Shown: positions 23,111 to 31,830, counted from the stretch's first letter. The stretch is 64,000 nt of DNA from Mageeibacillus sp. UBA4314 (GCA_002394605.1 DGUI01000011.1:73504-137503); one strand, 5' to 3'. The notes: generated by a model from the sequence alone, not told the origin. Program-made: numbers and translations.

Positions 23111-24489
23111 TCTCCTGCTTCTTCAGACTTGCCGGCAACAAAATCGCCGTCAAAGCAAGCAGAACACTGCTTACAGTGGATATCCTTAAGAGAAGCCCTC
23201 AATGACTCAAGGCTGATATATCCGAGGGAATCAGCACCGATGAGGTCACGTATCTCTTCTGTAGTCTTGGTATGGGCAGGAAGATCCTGTACCCTGTCTG
23301 CATTAACGCCATAGCAGCATGCAAACTTGACCGGTGGGGATGCGAGTCTCAGATGTACTTCCCTGGCACCGTTCTCACGCATGAACTTGATGATATGCTT
23401 TGTGGTGGTACCTCTTACGAGGGAATCATCAACGATACAGATGCTCTTGCCCTTAACAGCACTCTTGAGCACTGAGAACTTCATCCTTACGGCGAGTTCT
23501 CTCTGACCCTGCGTACTCTTGATAAATGTTCTTCCTACATATCTGTTCTTCAGCAGGCCCATTCCGAAAGGAACTCCCAATGAATCAGCATATCCCAAAG
23601 CAGCGGCATTACCCGAGTCAGGAGCTCCGATAACCAGATCACAGCTGCATGGCTGTTCCTTGGCAAGAGCCTTGCCGGCATTGTATCTGGATTCAAAGAT
23701 CTCAGTTCCGTCGATAGTGCTGTCAGGTCTTGCTACATATACATATTCAAAGATACATACATGACCGTCAGCAACTCTGTCGGCCTTATCATCAAAGAAG
23801 AGCGAAGATACGCCCTCATCCGAGATGGAGATTATCTCACCGGGTTCAATATCCCTGATAAACTCTGCACCGATCGCATCGAAAGCGCATGACTCAGATG
23901 ACAGGAAGTACCTCTCGCCTGTCCTGCCGAGAGCCAGAGGCCTTAAGCCGTGGGGATCCCTGACACCGATCAGCTTGTTCTCGGTCATGAAGATCATGGA
24001 ATAGACGCCCTTGATCTGCTTCATGCTGGCCAGAATGGCGTGCTCACAGTCATCAGTCGTGATCCTGTTGCGCGAGAAAAGCGACAATATGAGCTCTGAA
24101 TCTGTTCCTGACTGGAAGATCGCACCCATATTCTTGAGTTCATCCCTGAGAGAATCACTGTTGAGGATAACGGAATCACAGGTAAGACCTATGTTTCCGA
24201 CCCTGGACTTGATCAATACGGGCTGGATGCCGTCTGCACCCATTGCCTTGTCAGAGCCGCCCCTGGCATGACCGATACCACAAAAACCGGGAAGAGCCGA
24301 CAAAGTAACTTCATCGAAGATATCAGATACCATTCCCATCTGCTTGTGGACCAGGAAAGATCCGTTATCATTCACAGCGATACCGGCAGACTCCTGTCCG
24401 CGGTGCTGAAGCGAGAAGACACCGTAATACATGTCTTTCGCAATGTCCATCTTGCCTGTCCTGTCAAAACTACCAAATACTCCGCTCAT
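23107..24489 (-). CDS. purF: PurF homologue with degenerate glutaminase domain
   Basis: This 460-residue protein has the full length and both domains of glutamine PRPP amidotransferase. In known PurF enzymes residue 1 after processing is a catalytic Cys (CGVFG). Here the protein reads M-S-G-V-F-G, so the nucleophile is Ser. The RYST loop is RGGS (76-79), and the HNG oxyanion-hole motif is C104-D105-S106. The phosphoribosyl domain looks intact: CIFEYVYVARPDS (245-257), the NRYVGRTFI flexible loop and PRPP loop VDDSLVRGTTT (353-363). Cysteines matching the Fe-S ligands of the Bacillus enzyme remain (C245, C391/392, C439, C442). No alternative upstream start is possible, because purE ends 7 bases before. 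It may use free ammonia or a separate ammonia donor. Confidence 0.88.
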   Translation of the reverse strand: MSGVFGSFDRTGKMDIAKDMYYGVFSLQHRGQESAGIAVNDNGSFLVHKQMGMVSDIFDEVTLSALPGFCGIGHARGGSDKAMGADGIQPVLIKSRVGNIGLTCDSVILNSDSLRDELKNMGAIFQSGTDSELILSLFSRNRITTDDCEHAILASMKQIKGVYSMIFMTENKLIGVRDPHGLRPLALGRTGERYFLSSESCAFDAIGAEFIRDIEPGEIISISDEGVSSLFFDDKADRVADGHVCIFEYVYVARPDSTIDGTEIFESRYNAGKALAKEQPCSCDLVIGAPDSGNAAALGYADSLGVPFGMGLLKNRYVGRTFIKSTQGQRELAVRMKFSVLKSAVKGKSICIVDDSLVRGTTTKHIIKFMRENGAREVHLRLASPPVKFACCYGVNADRVQDLPAHTKTTEEIRDLIGADSLGYISLESLRASLKDIHCKQCSACFDGDFVAGKSEEAGE

Positions 24490-24496
24490 AACAACC

Positions 24497-24997
24497 TCAC
24501 ATCTCGTTTATTTTTGTCTGGAGCCTTGCATCCCTCTGTTCAACAGAAGCTGCAAGTGACTCTTTATATTCAGAAAGCTTGAGCGACAGAGCTTCATCAC
24601 CCAGAGCAAGGATCTGACAGGCAAGTATGGCCGCGTTGGATCCGCCGTCTATGGCTACAGTGGCGACCGGGATGCCTGTAGGCATCTGGACTGTCGCATA
24701 GAGCGCATCAACACCGTTAAGAGCACCGCCCTTGCAGGGGACTCCGATAACGGGAAGCACTGTATTGGCAGCAAGCACGCCTGCAAGGTGTGCGGCAAGT
24801 CCTGCAGCTGCGATTATAACACCAAAGCCGCCGTCCTTTGCACCTGAAGCAAGTGCGATCGCCCTGCCGGGAGTCCTGTGAGCCGAAGCAACGTGAGCCT
24901 CAAATTCAACACCGAACTGCTTCAGGAGCTTAAAACAACCTTCCATGACGGGAAAATCCGAATCGGATCCCATAACAACAAGAACCTTCTTACTCAT
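24497..24997 (-). CDS. purE: N5-carboxyaminoimidazole ribonucleotide mutase
   Basis: PurE class I rearranges N5-CAIR to CAIR. The 166-residue protein has VVMGSDSDFPVM (about 7-18), SAHRTP (about 39-44), AAAGLAAHLAGVLAA (about 62-76) and the LYATVQMPTGIPVATVAIDG segment (in parts LYATVQMP and IPVATVAIDG). It heads the purine part of the minus-strand run, 20 bases after the CapA-like gene and 7 before purF. PurK is not in the window. Confidence 0.96.
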   Translation of the reverse strand: MSKKVLVVMGSDSDFPVMEGCFKLLKQFGVEFEAHVASAHRTPGRAIALASGAKDGGFGVIIAAAGLAAHLAGVLAANTVLPVIGVPCKGGALNGVDALYATVQMPTGIPVATVAIDGGSNAAILACQILALGDEALSLKLSEYKESLAASVEQRDARLQTKINEM

Positions 24998-25017
24998 AAC
25001 CGTTCTCCATTCAATTA

Positions 25018-26169
25018 TTATTCATCCTCCTGGGACCATCCGAGCCTGGACAGCACCCTGTAATACTTCTCGCTGCCCCACTCATAAGGCACGGGGCAAA
25101 AATCATTACCGACAGAACTAGTCTGACAGAAAGGAATGCATGTGAGTCTATAGTCTACACAATTTCCGGACTCAGAGTCCATTACAAATTTACATTGTAA
25201 TATTACAGAATCCGGATCTGACAGCCAGAGATTCCCGCCAAAGCAGAAATTCGAGATGCTGTAAGCTATCCACTTGCCGTTATACTTCTCGATGGGCTGC
25301 AGTCTGTGAGGATGACCGCCTACAACAATATCTACTCCGTGATCGATCAGGTTATGGCCAAGATAAATCTGCTTGTCATTTGGAAGATACTTCGCCTCAT
25401 CGCCCCAGTGAGCCGTAGCGATGATGATGTCACAGCCCTTCTCCTTGAGTTCACTGATCCTGGCATATGCAAGATTGATATTGTCCCAGTCACAGATACC
25501 GAACATACCGATAGTGTAATCACCTACCTGGTAAGTTGCCGCAGTATTCTGGTCGCTCCATGTGATACCGGCACAGTACAGATTGAAGGTCGTATCGCTG
25601 TATCCCTTATCATAGAAGTCCATTGTATGATTATTTGCCAGGTTCACCGCATCGATGCCGGCAGTCGTCAGCATCTTAAGGTTCTCGGGAGGCATAGCGA
25701 AAACAAACTCCTTATCCTTATGCTCCGTTGCAGCAGTCACGGCGCCTTCAAGATTTGCTATCGTCAGATCATCATCCTTAAAGATGTCCGAACAGTTCTT
25801 GAAGCAGTAATTCATATCATTATCCACCACATACTCAAACGACTTCTCGCCGCCCGTGCTCTTCGCCTCGGAGCATAATGTTATATCTCCGACAAACGAT
25901 ACGGTAATGATATCCTGCATCTTTGCAGTCGTGGTGGGAGCAGAACTTGAGTCTTCAGTACTCTCGGAAGGATCAGTATCTTCGCTCGTGTCAGGACCGC
26001 TGATATCTGTAATCTCAGAAGAGTCCGGAGCAGGTGAAGTCTCAGACTGTCCGGATTCCTCAGTTTGCAGCAAACAACCCATAACACTCATGGAGATGGA
26101 GAAGATGCCGATCAAAGATAATAAACTTAATAACCTCTTATTACTAACCATACTATGACAGTTTATCAC
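25018..26169 (-). CDS. CapA-family lipoprotein (metallophosphoesterase-like)
   Basis: This 383-residue secreted protein belongs to the CapA/PgsA family named for poly-gamma-glutamate capsule synthesis, though many clostridial members have no known substrate. After a lipoprotein signal (lipobox SVMGC) comes a Ser/Thr/Asp-rich spacer. The catalytic-like domain follows: ITVSFVGDITL, IANLEGAVT, NLANNHTMDFYDKG, IATAHWGDE, VVGGHPHRLQPIE and IAYSISNFCFGG. The annotated start is a GTG overlapping the stop of the GH5 gene (GTGA). An ATG at 26151 is a possible alternative and leaves a complete signal peptide. No PgsB or PgsC is near. Confidence 0.85.
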   Translation of the reverse strand: MINCHSMVSNKRLLSLLSLIGIFSISMSVMGCLLQTEESGQSETSPAPDSSEITDISGPDTSEDTDPSESTEDSSSAPTTTAKMQDIITVSFVGDITLCSEAKSTGGEKSFEYVVDNDMNYCFKNCSDIFKDDDLTIANLEGAVTAATEHKDKEFVFAMPPENLKMLTTAGIDAVNLANNHTMDFYDKGYSDTTFNLYCAGITWSDQNTAATYQVGDYTIGMFGICDWDNINLAYARISELKEKGCDIIIATAHWGDEAKYLPNDKQIYLGHNLIDHGVDIVVGGHPHRLQPIEKYNGKWIAYSISNFCFGGNLWLSDPDSVILQCKFVMDSESGNCVDYRLTCIPFCQTSSVGNDFCPVPYEWGSEKYYRVLSRLGWSQEDE

Positions 26170-27344
26170 TCCTTGTCGAGAAGTATATCCCTAATAAACA
26201 ATCCGGAGTCAGAAATAAACTCGTCACACCAGTGGCCTGCAAACTTCTCGGCAACTGTAAGGATCTTGGATCTGAACTTAAGTGCATTGGAAGACTCGGC
26301 TGCCGAACCGCCGATGGACCAGTTGCACCAGCTGATGTTATGCTCCTTCATGAAATCGATCCACTCACGTGTCTCATCGAGATAGAGCTGACCCTTACCT
26401 GAATCAACTGTCGTTCCCCATTCGGTTACAAAGATCGCAATACCGTTCTTATTTGCTTCAAGTATCTTGTCTCTGTACTCCTGGCCGTGAGAACCGGCAT
26501 AGAAATGGAGAGTATACATAAGGTTGTCACCCTTAAGAGGGCTCTTGGAAGCTATATCGACATCGCGGCTCCATGTCGGAGTGCCGACAACGATGATATT
26601 ATCGGGGTCATTAGCCCTGATCGCCTTGATGACCTTCTTGGCATAAGGCTTGATGCAGTCCCAGTCAACGGGCTTGTCAGGATCGTCGTATCTTGTCTTG
26701 TTGGGCTCGTTGCAGATCTCATAGATGATATTCGGGCAATCCTTATACAGTGCCGAGATGCGCGAGAAGAAATCAACAGCCTCATCAGTATGCTTGTTAG
26801 GGTCACCGTCTATGAGAATATGCCAATCAACGATCACATAGACTCCCTGCTTGATGCAGAGATCAACGTCCTTGCAGATCTCATTGAAATACTTCTCAGG
26901 AGCTGCCGTATAGTTATCGACATCGCCTTCAGTTGCCATAGCAAGCCTTATGATGTCGCATCCCCAGTCTTCAGCCAGTGTCTGGACGGTAGCTGCGCTG
27001 ACAAAACTGCCGCAGCCGTTGAGCATATATGTGCTCATACCGCGAAGCTGGACCTTGTCACCATGTTCGTCAACCATGTCAGTACCCTTGACAGACAGCT
27101 GTCCATGAACTTCAACGGGCTTTACGGTAACCTTTGCAGTACTTGTGGGACCCTTGGAAGGAGTAGTCTCGGTCGTCACGACCGGCTCAGTCTCCTCAGG
27201 GGTTGTCTCAGTCGTTGTAGTCGTAGCTTCTGTTGAAGGAAGCGTCTCATCCGGGAGCTTCGTTGAACAGGAAGAAAAAACACTGGATGCCATGAGAAAA
27301 GCAAGGATCAAAGCAGTCATTCTGCGGATCTTGGGATGTGACAT
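26166..27344 (-). CDS. GH5 cellulase-like lipoprotein
   Basis: This 392-residue secreted glycoside hydrolase belongs to family 5, which cleaves beta-1,4-glucans such as cellulose. A lipoprotein signal (lipobox FSSC) is followed by a Thr-rich spacer and the TIM barrel. Motifs are RGMSTYMLN, IIRLAM, VIVDWHI, IYEICNEPN (acid/base Glu, about residue 211), YTLHFYAG and FVTEWGTT (nucleophile Glu, about residue 306). The start chosen is the ATG at 27344 (AGAGG site). The substrate may be cellulose or mannan and cannot be told. It is the first gene of the run that continues through CapA to the purine genes. Confidence 0.92.
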   Translation of the reverse strand: MSHPKIRRMTALILAFLMASSVFSSCSTKLPDETLPSTEATTTTTETTPEETEPVVTTETTPSKGPTSTAKVTVKPVEVHGQLSVKGTDMVDEHGDKVQLRGMSTYMLNGCGSFVSAATVQTLAEDWGCDIIRLAMATEGDVDNYTAAPEKYFNEICKDVDLCIKQGVYVIVDWHILIDGDPNKHTDEAVDFFSRISALYKDCPNIIYEICNEPNKTRYDDPDKPVDWDCIKPYAKKVIKAIRANDPDNIIVVGTPTWSRDVDIASKSPLKGDNLMYTLHFYAGSHGQEYRDKILEANKNGIAIFVTEWGTTVDSGKGQLYLDETREWIDFMKEHNISWCNWSIGGSAAESSNALKFRSKILTVAEKFAGHWCDEFISDSGLFIRDILLDKE

Positions 27345-27417
27345 AGGCGGACCTCTCAAAAAATATTATGAATTCTTTTCTTTATAGTGATATTATAAAA
27401 CAAGTTATTCAATTAAC

Positions 27418-27527
27418 CTAACACGAATTGAAGATTTTATGAATCGCAACTTGTGCATGTTGCCATATTGTGTTCACAATTTATATACTTTTTGTTAAAA
27501 TCATTCGTGTTAGTTTACTTTTATAAT
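27418..27527. promoter_or_regulatory. Distant inverted repeat and -10 box before the HEAT gene
   Basis: CTAACACGAAT (27418-27428) and ATTCGTGTTAG (27503-27513) form a perfect 11-bp inverted repeat with 74 bases between the arms, in an AT-rich 200-base gap. A TATAAT at 27522-27527 lies just after the right arm and 31 bases before the HEAT-protein start codon. The arms could be paired operator half-sites for a looping regulator. No good -35 box was found. Confidence 0.4.
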
Positions 27528-27558
27528 ATATTTAGATCATAACTTTAGGAGCGGATCT

Positions 27559-27900
27559 ATGGCACGAATTGATGCAATCAGAGAGAAAATACAGAAATTA
27601 GGCAGAAAGCAGAAGCTTGATGCCCTGATAAAGTACGCTTCCGACGGTGATGATATGATAAGAGCAGAAGTTGCAATTGCGATGGGAATGATCTCGACTT
27701 ATGAGTCCGGCATGGCTTTGATCCCGCTTTTGAGAGATTCTTCTCCAATGGTAAGAGCTGCAGCAGCTACTTCTGCAGCAGACATCAACGCCAAGCACTG
27801 TGAAGAATATGTTAAGAAGCTGGCTTTTGCTGACTCAGACCCTAACGTAAGGAATGTGGCGAAGGCTGCTTTCGACAGGCTTAAGACAAGCGTTGTCTGA
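27559..27900 (+). CDS. HEAT-repeat protein
   Basis: This 113-residue helical protein is built of HEAT-like repeats. Three units are visible (KLDALIKYASDGDDMIRAEVAIAMG, then ALIPLLRDSSPMVRAAAATS, then VKKLAFADSDPNVRNVAKAAF; quoted parts overlap the full units). These have the alternating helix pairs and conserved Val-Arg-x-x-Ala of the family. Such small HEAT proteins act as binding scaffolds, and no catalytic residue is expected. It has an AGGAG ribosome site and stands alone with its own terminator. Binding partner unknown. Confidence 0.8.
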   Translation: MARIDAIREKIQKLGRKQKLDALIKYASDGDDMIRAEVAIAMGMISTYESGMALIPLLRDSSPMVRAAAATSAADINAKHCEEYVKKLAFADSDPNVRNVAKAAFDRLKTSVV

Positions 27901-27923
27901 TGTCTGACAAGATCTGATAACAT

Positions 27924-27960
27924 AACGGCTGCCTCAGATGAGACAGCCGTTTATTTTTTC
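27924..27960. terminator. Terminator between HEAT gene and cdaA
   Basis: AACGGCTG (27924-27931) pairs with CAGCCGTT (27944-27951), extended inside by CTCA/TGAG. TTATTTTTT follows on the plus strand. As the two genes converge it may act for both. Confidence 0.85.
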
Positions 27961-27984
27961 CCTTGATATACGCTTAAACCCGGA

Positions 27985-29529
27985 TCAGTTAATGGAATAT
28001 ACAGTAACCGATATGGTCTCAGGAAGCTGCTGCTCGATTCTGAAGTATACTGAGGAATCCTTGGCCTGAACGACTACGGGAAGCTCTACCACACCGATCT
28101 TGGAGCCGTCAAGCGAAGAATAATCAACAGAGGCTATAATGTCAGATGAAGACAGCGACTGAATGGTATTCTGACGTCCTACTACCGTAAGGTCTATCGA
28201 ATCGATAGGATATGATACATCGATATTCTCCGGCGTATCTGTCGAAGAATAAGATATTGGAACATTGATGGTCTTGCTGACAACAGGGTTATTATTGACC
28301 TGGATGTACATCCACAGACCGATCGAGAACAAAAGTGAGATTACTAAGTAAGCAACTCTCTCAATGGCACCTACTCTCTGGGCATTAGACACTTCCTCTG
28401 CCTCGCGGGTCTTCAGATTGACTTGTACAGGGGAAGCTCCCGCTGTCTCAGAGGCGGTCGTATTGACATTCTGCGATACGGCAGGCTGTGCAGTTACGGC
28501 AGCTGCTGCAGTATCAGAGGCAGTCTCTTTTGTCTTCTCGAGGATATCAGGATCTGGTTCGCCGGTCTCGATCTCAACAGCCCTGGGAGCCTTCCTGACC
28601 TCAACGTTCTTATGTTTCCTGAACTTGCTGATGACCTTGCCTATGCCCTTCTTCGAATGCTCGTACTCACCTGCACCAAGCAGATAAGAGAGGTTTGCTT
28701 CAAGCTCCTTCTCATCTAGCATCTCAAAAAGCATTCCGTTGACAGCGATCGAGCAGCGTCCGCGCTCTTCAGAGACAACTACCGCAACAGTGTCACCCAT
28801 CTCGCTCGCGCCTACAGCCGCTCTGTGCCTTGTTCCACTCCTCTCAAGGTTATGCATAGTAACCGACAGTGGCACATGGCATCTTGCAGCAATGATCTTG
28901 CCATCCCTGATCAGGAGTCCGCCGTCATGCATGGGCGAACCTTTATAGAATATGGACTGAAGGACAGAATTGGTTACCGTAGAATCGAACTTGACTACAT
29001 TCTCCTGAGTTAAGAGTTCATCGAGTTTTGTAGTACGTTCGATGAGGATCAGTGCTCCTGTGTAAGTCTTGCACATCTCCTTACAGGCAAAGCAGATCTC
29101 ATGGATAAGCGATGACAACTGCTTCTCGTCCTGGTTCTCGTTGCCGACCTTGAAGAAATCCTTGATGGATCCGGATCTGAGACCGACAGTCTCCAATGCT
29201 CGCCTGAACTCAGGCTGGAACAGGATTATGAAGAAGAACGCAAATACGTAGAGCAACCTGTTGAAGAGGAATCCGACCATCTGCAGACCCAAGAAGGAAC
29301 ACAGGATAACAAAGAAGAGTATCAGGATAATACCCTTGATGAGCTGCCAGGCTCTTGTCTGTCTGAGGAACATGATGATCCAGAAGAACAGCATCGTGAC
29401 AAAGACGATATCGATGATATATCTGACGATGTCCCAGGGACCGCCGAAGAAAAGATATCCGTCACCAAGGCTGGCAACGAGTTCTCTGAAAAATTCAACT
29501 ATCTGCGATAAGATTGAATCTTCGCCCAT
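27985..29529 (-). CDS. cdaA: Diadenylate cyclase CdaA fused to a YbbR (CdaR-like) domain
   Basis: This 514-residue protein should make cyclic di-AMP at the membrane. Residues 33-105 give three transmembrane helices, and 110-285 the DisA_N cyclase domain with D-G-G at 202-204 (normally D-G-A) and GTRHRAA with RHR at 234-236. After an Ala/Thr/Glu-rich linker (about 310-390) a further membrane helix (392-410) is followed by one YbbR-type domain (415-514). In most Firmicutes the YbbR regulator CdaR is a separate neighbouring gene with several repeats; here a single repeat is joined to the cyclase in one frame. It is the last gene downstream of the M28-like gene (46-base gap). Confidence 0.92.
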   Translation of the reverse strand: MGEDSILSQIVEFFRELVASLGDGYLFFGGPWDIVRYIIDIVFVTMLFFWIIMFLRQTRAWQLIKGIILILFFVILCSFLGLQMVGFLFNRLLYVFAFFFIILFQPEFRRALETVGLRSGSIKDFFKVGNENQDEKQLSSLIHEICFACKEMCKTYTGALILIERTTKLDELLTQENVVKFDSTVTNSVLQSIFYKGSPMHDGGLLIRDGKIIAARCHVPLSVTMHNLERSGTRHRAAVGASEMGDTVAVVVSEERGRCSIAVNGMLFEMLDEKELEANLSYLLGAGEYEHSKKGIGKVISKFRKHKNVEVRKAPRAVEIETGEPDPDILEKTKETASDTAAAAVTAQPAVSQNVNTTASETAGASPVQVNLKTREAEEVSNAQRVGAIERVAYLVISLLFSIGLWMYIQVNNNPVVSKTINVPISYSSTDTPENIDVSYPIDSIDLTVVGRQNTIQSLSSSDIIASVDYSSLDGSKIGVVELPVVVQAKDSSVYFRIEQQLPETISVTVYSIN

Positions 29530-29575
29530 ATCTTCCTCCGGTCAAATGCTTATTCTAAAATTATAACATAATGAA

Positions 29576-30802
29576 CTATGTTGTTTCACTCAATTGCGTG
29601 GCATTTTTGCCGTTCTCGAGTTCTTCCATGTACTGAACATATGTAAGAGCCGTATCAGATCCCTTCATGGCCGTACCGAGGATGACAAAAGCGACATTGT
29701 TGATTCGCGTCTTAAGCAAGTCTCCCTCTTCAGTCTTCAGGATCGGATCAAGCCTTGTCATGGAATCAAGGAATGTCCCTCTGACCATACCCTCGAAATC
29801 CTGCAGCTCAAGGTTCTTCGTGTCATGCATGTCCTTGATCGCGTCAAAGTTGTAATCAAAACTGTCAAAAAAGACCACCGGGATCAGATTGTTGTCAAAA
29901 GGCACATAATCAGACTTATTCTCCGATATCTCACTGTAAACATCCTCGGAGCCGTCATTATTAAAGTCCTTCCTTATGCCTGACTCGTTGTAGAGAAGAT
30001 TAAATCCGTTTACCGAATACAGGGAATTCTCATAACAGACGTCATAAGCCTGATAGAGCTTACGTCTGAGTGAATACTTGCGTCCCGGCAGAAGAGAACT
30101 CATCCCGCTGCTCGCATAGATCTTATCTCCTGCATAGATGCTGTCTATGCAGAACATCGCCTCGAGCTTGGACTTAACATCAGGGGTGAGCGCATTGAAG
30201 AAAGACTTCGCCCCGGCATAATCGTCAGAAGATGCTCCAAAGGCGACAAATATCACGTTATAAGCCATATTACTGTAGTTTGGGAGTTCCCGGGCGCATG
30301 TCATAAGGGCTCCGATACCCGAAGCATTGTCATTTATGCCGTCGTAATCATATGTTACGGCCTTATCACCCTTCTCCTCTTTTTGTGATGCGTTGAATTT
30401 ATCAAGGTCTTTCTTCGAATACTTGCTGTCATAATGAGCACCGATGACAACATAACGCTCTGTAGGGATATAATCAGTCGTTCCATCGCTCTTGCTGTAG
30501 AATCCGGATCCCTTCCTGATCGCAACATAGTTATTGGACTGCTTACCGTCAGAACCGGTAAAAGACTGAACCTGGACATCATACCCGAGCTTCTCGAACT
30601 CGGCCCTGATCATCTCACCTGCCTGTGCTTCCTCAGAGGAATAAGCCTTGCGGAAAGGGTATTTAGAGGCAAGCTCACGGGCAAGATCAGCACCATATGA
30701 TCCAAAATCCGCAGGGATCTTGCTTCCGTCATCCTTCTTACAGCCGGTAAACAAGGACATTACAATCGTAAGCACCAGTATGAACGCGATCAGTCTGCGC
30801 AT
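29576..30802 (-). CDS. M28-like peptidase-fold lipoprotein lacking the catalytic Glu
   Basis: This 408-residue lipoprotein (lipobox LFTGC, Cys21) has the fold of M28 zinc aminopeptidases. Metal-site motifs GAHYDS (121-126, His and Asp) and GINDNASG (155-162) are present, and a third ligand is likely in FCID (217-220). In active M28 enzymes the next motif is FGAEE, with general-base and metal Glu. Here it reads FGASS (188-192), so both Glu are Ser. The last His may be in KDMHDTKN. It could be inactive, bind rather than cut, or use other residues. It overlaps the AroB-like gene by 13 bases, so the two are made together. Confidence 0.82.
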   Translation of the reverse strand: MRRLIAFILVLTIVMSLFTGCKKDDGSKIPADFGSYGADLARELASKYPFRKAYSSEEAQAGEMIRAEFEKLGYDVQVQSFTGSDGKQSNNYVAIRKGSGFYSKSDGTTDYIPTERYVVIGAHYDSKYSKKDLDKFNASQKEEKGDKAVTYDYDGINDNASGIGALMTCARELPNYSNMAYNVIFVAFGASSDDYAGAKSFFNALTPDVKSKLEAMFCIDSIYAGDKIYASSGMSSLLPGRKYSLRRKLYQAYDVCYENSLYSVNGFNLLYNESGIRKDFNNDGSEDVYSEISENKSDYVPFDNNLIPVVFFDSFDYNFDAIKDMHDTKNLELQDFEGMVRGTFLDSMTRLDPILKTEEGDLLKTRINNVAFVILGTAMKGSDTALTYVQYMEELENGKNATQLSETT

Positions 30803-31830
30803 ATTACACCGATCCTCTTCTCAAGTATATCAAGAGCCTCGGACAGCGGGACGTGCCTGACGATCCAGGACTTACCGCCGGTCTCAAGATCAACGATACT
30901 TATGTCATCTTTGTGGATACGCTTGAGGTTCTCGCTCAGATTCTTCATGATCATCTTCCCGGATACCCCTGTAAGGCTGTACGGAAGACCGAGCTTCTCA
31001 TAGATCTCATTAAGCTTCTCCCTCATTGACCTTGGAACTGCAGCATATATGCTCAAGGCAAGAGCCTCTCCTTCAGAATAGTTCATGAACCTGAAATACC
31101 CTTCAATGGCATCCGCGATCTCGTTTCCGAGTGTAAGGAGAACGGGATTGAGCTTCTCCACCTTATCCCTCGCCTTATATACATCTTCAAGGAATATGCG
31201 CAGTTCCTCCTCTTCGTTTATCCTCAGCATGAGGCCGGGATCAGCCAGGACAGAATACCTGATAACCGCAGCATATCCGTTGCTCCTGACCTTATCCGGA
31301 ACCGTCCTGAGGAAGAACGGATCTGCAAAGACGGCTTTGATCGATACAGGAGAAGACAGTACGTTCTTATGGCTTCCCGCATTGACGAGGCAAGACTCAT
31401 TGACGCTTCCCTCCACCATCGCATTCATCGTCGTCGGAACACAGATCAGATTGAGGTCGGAATTATAGACAGAACAGGCAAAGCCCGTGATATCAAGCAC
31501 TCCGCCCCCGCCGAAAGCGATGACCCAGTCTCCTGACGCAAACCCGAAATCTACAAATGATCTGACCACCTCTCCTACCGCATCAAGGTTCTTATACATA
31601 TTCCCGGAATCGACAATGGTAAGTTCAGGTCTTACCCCGAGATCGAGAAACTGCTTCTCAAAACCGGAATAGAAATATCCGCCGACATTGCGGTCTGATA
31701 CTACAAGGATCCTTACCCCCTTGATATCTGCATCGCCTATGCGTTCCTTTATGTATGTGCCTACAAACTCATAGGCAATGTCCAGTCCGCAGTAGAATTC
31801 ACTGTTGCTGTTAAAAGACAGTCGATCCAA
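30790..31830 (-). CDS. AroB/3-dehydroquinate synthase-like protein lacking metal ligands
   Basis: This 346-residue protein follows the DHQ synthase fold. The NAD-binding region is clear (WVIAFGGGGVLDITGF, 102-117), then ICVPTTMNAMVEGSV (129-143). However, AroB's metal and catalytic residues are missing. The Glu of AEVIKYG is Ala188 (AAVIRYS). The His of GHTFGH is Asn236 and its second His Asp240. The His of LHGEA is Glu253. The catalytic Lys of GGKTAVN is Ser146. It is therefore unlikely to make dehydroquinate. The start is TTG with a GGAGGAG site. It may be a distinct, metal-free family member or a non-enzymatic nucleotide binder. Confidence 0.72.
   Translation of the reverse strand: MDRLSFNSNSEFYCGLDIAYEFVGTYIKERIGDADIKGVRILVVSDRNVGGYFYSGFEKQFLDLGVRPELTIVDSGNMYKNLDAVGEVVRSFVDFGFASGDWVIAFGGGGVLDITGFACSVYNSDLNLICVPTTMNAMVEGSVNESCLVNAGSHKNVLSSPVSIKAVFADPFFLRTVPDKVRSNGYAAVIRYSVLADPGLMLRINEEEELRIFLEDVYKARDKVEKLNPVLLTLGNEIADAIEGYFRFMNYSEGEALALSIYAAVPRSMREKLNEIYEKLGLPYSLTGVSGKMIMKNLSENLKRIHKDDISIVDLETGGKSWIVRHVPLSEALDILEKRIGVICAD

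Noticed and set aside
26487..27236. 249-codon plus-strand frame within the GH5 gene
   Set aside because: Shadow of a clear GH5 enzyme on the other strand.
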